Positions 58,704 through 64,000 of a stretch of DNA of 64,000 bases are shown in pieces (the stretch's first letter is position 1; each line of letters starts with the position of its first letter). A program made the position numbers and the translations under genes. The notes below the pieces were generated by a model that saw only the letters and a list, made by a program, of their open reading frames with translations, made no database searches and was not told the origin of the DNA. The stretch comes from Pseudomonas koreensis (GTDB lineage: Bacteria > Pseudomonadota > Gammaproteobacteria > Pseudomonadales > Pseudomonadaceae), in NCBI RefSeq assembly GCF_025447595.1, contig NZ_JAOEJU010000004.1:186001-250000 (forward strand), in the 5' to 3' direction.

Positions 58704-60494
58704 CTAGTCGAACTGTTCGGCGATGCTCTGCGGCACCGGGATCTGGATTTCCAGTAGTTGTTGGGCGAAGGCCTTGCCTTGCGGGTCGATACGCAGGCTC
58801 GCCACGCCACCGCCACCGAGGGCGTTTTCCAGCAGGAAGTTGAGGCTGTGGGTGCCCGGCAGATACCAGCGTTCGACCCGGCCGTAAATCGGGTCGAGGA
58901 CATGGCTCATCCAGTCGACGACCACCGCCGGGGTCAACGCCTCGGCGATCCACGGCAGGTATTCGGGACGACGCGGCATGACGCCGATGTTGCTGTGATT
59001 GCCTTTGTCGCCGGAGCGTGCCACGGCCAGCTTCACCAGTGGCACACTCGCGTCGGCGCGGCCCTGGGGTTTGGGCGTTTCGTGGGGCCGGGGCAGATCC
59101 TGACTGTCGAGGGTGGCGGGGGCGGGCAGAGTGAATGGATGAGACTCGCCAGCGATGTCGATCTGCAATGTGCAGGCGCTTTTGTCGATCAGGAACGAGA
59201 ACAGCCGGATCAGCGGATACACCGTCGGCCGCCCGCCGACAATGCCGGTCAGGCCCGGCGCCATGCCGGTGGCGGCCTGGGCGATCTCCCGGGAGAACAG
59301 GATCAACGCTTGTTTGTTCGGGTGACGCACGGCGAGTTTGATCACCACTTCACGGCTGTCCCGGCGCTGGCCGTGAGGGCCGTAGGTGGCTTCGCTGCCG
59401 AGCAGTTCGAAGTGGGTTTCGGTGTAGGGGCCGAGACCTTTCTGGTCGAGCATTTCCGAAGTCTTGTCGAGGATCGCCTGGCTGACGCGCCGGGCTTTCT
59501 CCACGGCATCGATGCCGGCGATCAGGCAACTGGCGGTGCAACGGAAACCGTCCGGATACGTTGCGCTGACCTTGTATTGGTCGCTGGGCGGCAGGCCTTT
59601 GGCACCGTGGACCCGGACGGCGTTTTTGCCTTGTTGCTGGAGTTTGACCTGGCTGAAATCGCAGACCACATCGGGCAACAGATAGGCCTGAGGGTCACCG
59701 ATTTCGTAGAGCATCTGCTCGCCGACGGTCAGTGGCGTGACCAGTCCGCCGGAACCTTCGGGTTTGCTGACGATGAACTGGCCGTCGGTGCTGACTTCGA
59801 CGATCGGGAAACCGATGTGTTCGTAGTCCGGCACGTCGCGCCAGTCGGTGAAGTTGCCGCCGGTGCACTGCGCGCCGCATTCGATGATGTGCCCGGCCAG
59901 GGCCGCTTGCGCGAGTTTGTCGTAGTCGTGCCACGACCAGCCGAATTCGTGCACCAGCGCGGCGCTGACCACTGCGCTGTCGACCACACGGCCGGTGATG
60001 ACGACATCCGCGCCCAGGCGCAGCGCTTCGACAATGCCCGGCGCGCCGAGGTAGGCGTTGGTCGACACGCACATCGGCGGCAGCGGGGCGCCGCTGAACA
60101 TTTCCGTGATGCCTCGGGTGGCGAATTGTTTGAAGTTCGGTTGCAGGTCATCGCCCGACAGCACGGCGATTTTCAGCGCCACGCCGGCCTTGTCGCAGGC
60201 CGCTTGCAGAGCGGCGGCGCAGGCCTTGGGATTGACCCCGCCGGCATTGCTGATGACGCGAATCTTCTGTTCGGCCAGTTTCGGCAGCAGGGGCGCGAGG
60301 ACTTCGATGAAATCGCCGGCGAACCCGGCTTGCGGGTCCTTCATGCGCGCGCCCGCCATGATCGACATGGTGATTTCGGCCAGGTAGTCGAAGACCAGAT
60401 AATCCAGCTGTCCTGCGGCCACAAGCTGCGCGGCGGCGGTTGAGGTGTCTCCCCAGAATGCGCTGGCGCATCCGATGCGAACCGTGGTGGGCAT
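58704..60494 (-). CDS. atuA: AtuA, acyclic terpene utilisation protein
   Basis: A 596-residue protein from [20 protein letters not shown], with GGAGATC upstream. The large DUF1446 domain (about residues 1-450) is followed by a smaller C-terminal domain ([20 protein letters not shown]). Required in Pseudomonas for growth on citronellol and geraniol, but the exact reaction is unknown. First gene of the atu operon. The frame is open to 60548, which would cross the operator. Confidence 0.92.
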   Translation of the reverse strand: MPTTVRIGCASAFWGDTSTAAAQLVAAGQLDYLVFDYLAEITMSIMAGARMKDPQAGFAGDFIEVLAPLLPKLAEQKIRVISNAGGVNPKACAAALQAACDKAGVALKIAVLSGDDLQPNFKQFATRGITEMFSGAPLPPMCVSTNAYLGAPGIVEALRLGADVVITGRVVDSAVVSAALVHEFGWSWHDYDKLAQAALAGHIIECGAQCTGGNFTDWRDVPDYEHIGFPIVEVSTDGQFIVSKPEGSGGLVTPLTVGEQMLYEIGDPQAYLLPDVVCDFSQVKLQQQGKNAVRVHGAKGLPPSDQYKVSATYPDGFRCTASCLIAGIDAVEKARRVSQAILDKTSEMLDQKGLGPYTETHFELLGSEATYGPHGQRRDSREVVIKLAVRHPNKQALILFSREIAQAATGMAPGLTGIVGGRPTVYPLIRLFSFLIDKSACTLQIDIAGESHPFTLPAPATLDSQDLPRPHETPKPQGRADASVPLVKLAVARSGDKGNHSNIGVMPRRPEYLPWIAEALTPAVVVDWMSHVLDPIYGRVERWYLPGTHSLNFLLENALGGGGVASLRIDPQGKAFAQQLLEIQIPVPQSIAEQFD

Positions 60495-60539
60495 TTTGAT
60501 CTCCGACTCAGGAACCTGTGACAGAAGTGCATCGAGACT

Positions 60540-60601
60540 ACCAAGCAAGCGCTTGGTTTGTAAACGCCTGGAATTATCTTCTGCCCAAGCGCTTGCTTGG
60601 T
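60540..60601. promoter_or_regulatory. Twin AtuR operators in the atuA-atuR intergenic region
   Basis: The 17-mer ACCAAGCAAGCGCTTGG (60540-60556) recurs exactly as its reverse complement at 60585-60601. Each copy contains its own dyad around AAGCGCTT. In P. aeruginosa AtuR is known to bind two inverted-repeat sites in this same region. They sit 46 and 91 bp before the atuA start and about 90 bp before atuR, so they can repress both promoters. Confidence 0.85.
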
Positions 60602-60688
60602 CACCGCCGGCGGCTTAAATTGCCCGCGCAACCCCGCCGTTTCTGCGGCGTGCGGCGCATTTGACTGATCGACTGTAGGAGAGAACGG

Positions 60689-61312
60689 GTGGACGAGCAA
60701 AAAGCCCTGAGGGTCATGCGTGAACTGGTCGATGCCGGCCAGCTGACCGATCCGGACAGCGCTCGCGGCAAACTGCTGCAAGTGGCGGCCCACCTGTTCC
60801 GCAACAAAGGCTACGAGCGCACCACCGTGCGCGATCTGGCCGGTGCCGTGGGGATTCAGTCGGGCAGCATCTTTCATCACTTCAAGAGCAAGGATGAAAT
60901 CCTGCGGGCGGTGATGGAGGAAACCATCCGCTACAACACCGCGCTGATGCGTGCGGCCCTTGCCGATGCCGCCGATGTGCGCGAGCGGGTGCTGGCGCTG
61001 ATCCGCTGTGAATTGCAGTCGATCATGGGCGGCAGCGGCGAGGCGATGGCGGTGTTGGTGTACGAATGGCGTTCGCTGTCCGAAGACGGTCAGGCAAAAG
61101 TGCTGGCGCTGCGCGACATTTACGAAGACCTCTGGCTGCAAGTGCTGGGTGAGGCCAAAGAGGCGGGGTTCATCCGTGGCGACGTGTTCATTACCCGACG
61201 ATTTCTCACGGGCGCGTTGTCCTGGACCACCACCTGGTTCCGCGCCGGCGGCAGCCTTAGCCTGGATCAACTGGCCGAAGAAGCGCTGATTCTGGTACTC
61301 GAAGAACGCTAG
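60689..61312 (+). CDS. atuR: AtuR, TetR-family repressor
   Basis: A 207-residue TetR regulator with GTG start behind TAGGAGAG. The N-terminal HTH is LFRNKGYERTTVRDLAGAVG then IQSGSIFHHFKSKDEILRAV; the ligand domain covers the rest. Divergent to the atu operon, with twin 17-bp operators between. Terpene-derived CoA esters are the likely inducers (inference). Confidence 0.9.
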   Translation: MDEQKALRVMRELVDAGQLTDPDSARGKLLQVAAHLFRNKGYERTTVRDLAGAVGIQSGSIFHHFKSKDEILRAVMEETIRYNTALMRAALADAADVRERVLALIRCELQSIMGGSGEAMAVLVYEWRSLSEDGQAKVLALRDIYEDLWLQVLGEAKEAGFIRGDVFITRRFLTGALSWTTTWFRAGGSLSLDQLAEEALILVLEER

Positions 61313-61403
61313 GCGCTTTCTATCGGGTCGGGAAACTGGCTAACTGGGCGAAACCGCCTAGCTTGAATGCAATGATCGGTACTTTTTCGGGGAGTGGGGT
61401 GTT

Positions 61404-62201
61404 TTGAAGTCTTCGCCAATTCGGACGGCCGCCGGGCTGATGCTCGCAGCGCTGGCTGCATCATGGGTATTGTCTGCTCCGGCGGCGCAAGTGGTTCGGG
61501 TGGGCGCGGCGCATTTTCCGCCCTACACCATTCGCCCGGAAAACGGCGCCGACACCGGCCTGCTGCCGGAACTGGTCGCGGCTTTGAACAGCGCCCAGAG
61601 CGACTATCGTTTCGAGCTGGTGCCCACCTCGATTCCTCGCCGGTTCGGCGATTTCAAGGATGGCCGCACCGACATGGCGATCTTCGAAAATCCGGAATGG
61701 GGCTGGAAAGACATTCCCCACACCACCGTCGACATGGGCCTGGAGGACGCGGAGATTTTCGTCGCGCAGAACAAGCCCGGTCGTCAGCAGAATTACTTCG
61801 CCGATCTCAAGGGAAAACGGCTGGCGCTGTACAGCGGCTATCACTACGAATTCGCCAACTTCAACGCCGATCCCAAGTACCTCGCTGAAACCTACAGCGC
61901 CACGCTGACCTATTCCCACGACAGCAACCTGTTGATGGTCTTGCGCGGACGCGCGGACGTTGCGCTGGTGACCCGCTCGTACTTGTTCGATTACCTGCTG
62001 CGCAACGAAAAAGTGCGCGACGAATTGCTGGTGTCGCAACGCATCGACCAGATCTACCACCATTACGCGATTCTCAGTCCGAAGGCGCCGATCACCGGCG
62101 AAGCGTTCGGCAAATTGCTGCAAGGTCTGCGCGACAACGGGCAGATGCTAAAGATCTTCGATCCGTACAAGATTGCGGTGGTGCCGGTGCCGCATCAGTG
62201 A
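61404..62201 (+). CDS. Periplasmic solute-binding protein (SBP family 3)
   Basis: A 265-residue protein with TTG start behind GGGGAG. The signal peptide (MKSSPIRTAAGLMLAALAAS then WVLSAPAA) is clear. The amino-acid-binding-type fold begins VVRVGAAHFPPYTIRPENGA, then RRFGDFKDGRTDMAIFENPE. No ABC transporter genes are adjacent, so it may be an orphan receptor or a sensor accessory. Ligand unknown. Confidence 0.82.
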   Translation: MKSSPIRTAAGLMLAALAASWVLSAPAAQVVRVGAAHFPPYTIRPENGADTGLLPELVAALNSAQSDYRFELVPTSIPRRFGDFKDGRTDMAIFENPEWGWKDIPHTTVDMGLEDAEIFVAQNKPGRQQNYFADLKGKRLALYSGYHYEFANFNADPKYLAETYSATLTYSHDSNLLMVLRGRADVALVTRSYLFDYLLRNEKVRDELLVSQRIDQIYHHYAILSPKAPITGEAFGKLLQGLRDNGQMLKIFDPYKIAVVPVPHQ

Positions 62202-62288
62202 CCAGCGGTTTTTCGCGTCCGGCCTAAATTTCCCGCCCCGGCTCACGTCCCATCGTTGAACTGTCGACGATTATCGTGAGCCCGACCC

Positions 62289-63302
62289 ATGTCCAATCTG
62301 AATGACCTGACTGCCCTGGCCCTGCCTTCGGGCAGCCAACTGGTAGCCGATGCCACCGAAAGCCGTCTGAGCCTGAGCCTGGACGGGCAACCGCTGATTC
62401 GCCTGCGTCTTGATCGTGAAGGCCAGGGGCCGATCCAGATCGATGAACGCTACGCACTGCCGCCGGGCCAGGCGCTGTGGGCGGCCTGTTATTGGCTGTT
62501 TGCCCGGGATCCGGCGCGTCAGCAATTGATCTGGCAACTCGATCAGGCTCCAACCGAAGCCTTGCTCAGTGGTTTGTTGGTGGGCACTGAAGTGGCGGGA
62601 GAATATCGCTGCGAACGCACGTTGTTCTGGCAATTGCCGCAACCGTGGCTCGGCACCTCACTGACGGGCAGTTATCCGCAGCAGATGGTCATCAGCAACG
62701 GCAAGCGCCATCCGCTGCGACCGATGAAGCCGCGTGGCGAGGTCTATCGGCGTTTCGATGCCCGTCTCGGTGCCTGGATTTCCCTGCGAACGGTGGAGAT
62801 CGAGCAGGATCTGGCGCGCTTCAATCGCTGGCAGAACAGCCCGCGAGTCGCCAGTTTCTGGCAGGAGGAGGGCAGCCTCGAACAGCATCGCGAGTACCTG
62901 AGCAAACTTGACGCCGATCCGCACACGCTGACCCTGATCGGATGTTTCGATGATCAGCCGTTTGCCTATTTTGAAGCCTACTGGGCCAAGGAAGATCGCA
63001 TCGCACCGTTCTACGATGCCGACAATTACGATCGCGGCATTCACATGCTGGTCGGGGAGGAAGATCATCGCGGCCCGCACAAGGTGGCGAGCTGGCTATC
63101 GGCGCTGGTGCACTACCTGTTCCTGGACGATCCGCGTACTCAACGTGTGGTCGCCGAACCGCGTGCCGACAACGCGAAGATGATCGGCCACATGCACAAC
63201 CAGTGCTTCCACTGCGAGAAGGAATTCGACTTCCCGCACAAGCGCGCGGCGCTGATGATCCTTGGGCGCGAGCGGTTTTTTGATCGCTGCAAACTGGTGT
63301 GA
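62289..63302 (+). CDS. GNAT acetyltransferase, AlcB/PvdY-like (siderophore type)
   Basis: A 337-residue protein. The C-terminal half is the AlcB/IucB/RhbD-type GNAT domain: GCFDDQPFAYFEAYWAKEDR, DRGIHMLVGEEDHRGPHKVA, and VAEPRADNAKMIGHMHNQCF, typical of enzymes acylating N6-hydroxylysine or N5-hydroxyornithine. Next to pvdS on the opposite strand, so a role in pyoverdine (acetyl-hydroxyornithine, PvdYII type) is plausible. Confidence 0.8.
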   Translation: MSNLNDLTALALPSGSQLVADATESRLSLSLDGQPLIRLRLDREGQGPIQIDERYALPPGQALWAACYWLFARDPARQQLIWQLDQAPTEALLSGLLVGTEVAGEYRCERTLFWQLPQPWLGTSLTGSYPQQMVISNGKRHPLRPMKPRGEVYRRFDARLGAWISLRTVEIEQDLARFNRWQNSPRVASFWQEEGSLEQHREYLSKLDADPHTLTLIGCFDDQPFAYFEAYWAKEDRIAPFYDADNYDRGIHMLVGEEDHRGPHKVASWLSALVHYLFLDDPRTQRVVAEPRADNAKMIGHMHNQCFHCEKEFDFPHKRAALMILGRERFFDRCKLV

Positions 63303-63315
63303 TTTCTCGCTGAAA

Positions 63316-63360
63316 CAAAAAAGATCGCAGCCCTTCAACGAAGGCTGCGATCTTTTTTTT
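63316..63360. terminator. Bidirectional terminator between the acetyltransferase gene and pvdS
   Basis: A long stem, AAAAAAGATCGCAGCC pairing with GGCTGCGATCTTTTTT around CTTCAACGAA, ends in T-runs on both strands. It serves both convergent genes. Confidence 0.93.
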
Positions 63361-63385
63361 GGCTCTGCTTAAGCCCTGTTTTGGT

Positions 63386-63940
63386 TCAGCGACGGTTCGC
63401 GGACACTGCATCGGCGCGACTGCCGGATACCTTGCGGCAGTGCACCAGCGCATCACGAATCATGAAGTTGACCAGCGTCGGCGAAACACCGAGTTCCTTG
63501 GCGATGTCCTTCTGCGGCACGCCGTGCAGACGGTACATCTCGAAGGCGTAGCGCGTGCGGACCGGCAACTCGGTCAGCGCGTCGGCGATGTGTTCCAGGG
63601 TCGAGAAGTTGATGTGCGAGGTTTCCGGCGAAGCGCCCTGAATGACCACGTTCAACCCTTCCTCCTCGGGGCCGGCGTACTTCTGCTCCAGCGCCTGTTT
63701 GCGGTAGTGATCGATCGCCAGGTTGCGCACGATCTGGAACAGATAACTCAGCTGGGCCTTGATCGACGACGTGATCGGCGGTGCCGACTGCAGTCGGAAG
63801 AACGCATCCTGCACCACATCTTCGGCGCGTGACCGGCAGCCGGTAATGCGGGCTGCAATCTTGACCAGAATCAGTCGATTGTCGACGAATGCCTGAAGTA
63901 GCGGTGAATCGCACCTGCTTGTGGATACTTGTTCCGTCAT
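63386..63940 (-). CDS. pvdS: PvdS-type ECF sigma factor
   Basis: A 184-residue iron-starvation sigma factor from MTEQVSTSRCDSPLLQAFVD. Region 2 is CRSRAEDVVQDAFFRLQSAP, region 4 is VRTRYAFEMYRLHGVPQKDI followed by AKELGVSPTLVNFMIRDAL. It is nearly the same as P. aeruginosa PvdS (from memory), which directs pyoverdine genes. The promoter and any Fur site would lie at or beyond the window's right edge; the last 60 bases show no clear Fur box. Confidence 0.95.
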   Translation of the reverse strand: MTEQVSTSRCDSPLLQAFVDNRLILVKIAARITGCRSRAEDVVQDAFFRLQSAPPITSSIKAQLSYLFQIVRNLAIDHYRKQALEQKYAGPEEEGLNVVIQGASPETSHINFSTLEHIADALTELPVRTRYAFEMYRLHGVPQKDIAKELGVSPTLVNFMIRDALVHCRKVSGSRADAVSANRR

Positions 63941-64000
63941 GGAAATCACCTTGCTGCCAATAGGTTAGTGGGACGCCTGGGGGACGGGGCCGTCCTACAC

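Noticed and set aside
58758..60443. A 561-codon open frame antisense to atuA
   Set aside because: Same mirror effect. AtuA motifs are intact on the minus strand, and the antisense product has no family likeness or start signal.

Overview
The window comes from a fluorescent Pseudomonas of the P. fluorescens group, judged by gene content, codon usage and the typical GTGGGAGCNNGCTTGC REP palindromes. From memory, much of 3-24 kb matches a conserved pseudomonad block (in P. aeruginosa numbering about PA2819-PA2851): efp, ohr/ohrR, a deaD-type helicase, htpX, tpm, alaA, msrB, gpx/ospR and sagS. I see no prophage, IS element, CRISPR array, rRNA or tRNA gene.

Layout. 0-9 kb: cysB; a Gre-fold factor with a small membrane protein; earP-efp (EF-P and its arginine rhamnosyltransferase); a secreted esterase; the ohrR/ohr peroxide pair with an operator between them; two LysR regulators around a TauE/SafE exporter; a DUF1127 protein. 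9-19 kb: a YcaQ-type DNA glycosylase, class II DAHP synthase, a spermidine-synthase-like protein, a crotonase, a DeaD helicase with a long structured leader, a DOPA-dioxygenase-like enzyme, tpm and htpX. 19-25 kb: alaA, msrB, gpx translationally coupled to an OspR-type peroxide sensor, the SagS-type hybrid kinase, an AAA ATPase coupled to free-methionine-sulfoxide reductase. 25-33 kb: a signalling island with a Cache-GAF-HD-GYP protein, a Roc/BvgS-type hybrid kinase broken into three frames, and its LuxR-type response regulator. 33-40 kb: dgt, an EAL phosphodiesterase, a yqjD-yqjE-like operon, an ammonium transporter with a good sigma-54 promoter, and a CPA2 antiporter. 40-45 kb: a glutaredoxin-like protein, a small unknown gene behind a perfect LexA-type palindrome, an RluA-family enzyme, a YgdI lipoprotein and Moco genes (mobA, moaB, moeA). 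45-52 kb: YegS lipid kinase, a NarL-type two-component pair, an HPt-like protein without its histidine, cheV, a MOSC protein, ppnP behind a 10-bp tandem repeat, and a DEDD exonuclease. 52-61 kb: the acyclic terpene (citronellol/geraniol) cluster atuABCDEF with divergent atuR and twin operators; atuG and atuH are not adjacent. 61-64 kb: a periplasmic solute-binding protein, an AlcB/PvdY-like acetyltransferase, and pvdS, the pyoverdine sigma factor.

Themes are thiol and methionine-sulfoxide redox defence (ohr, gpx, msrB, msrC, two MarR-type sensors) and c-di-GMP/two-component signalling (SagS, Roc, HD-GYP, EAL). The best candidates for undescribed biology are the deaD leader, in which the start codon lies in a perfect 9-bp stem, the SOS-box-controlled unknown gene at 40.5 kb, the split Roc kinase, and the inverted-repeat leader of the ammonium transporter. 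Starts were moved to the best ribosome-binding site where the longest frame looked over-extended.
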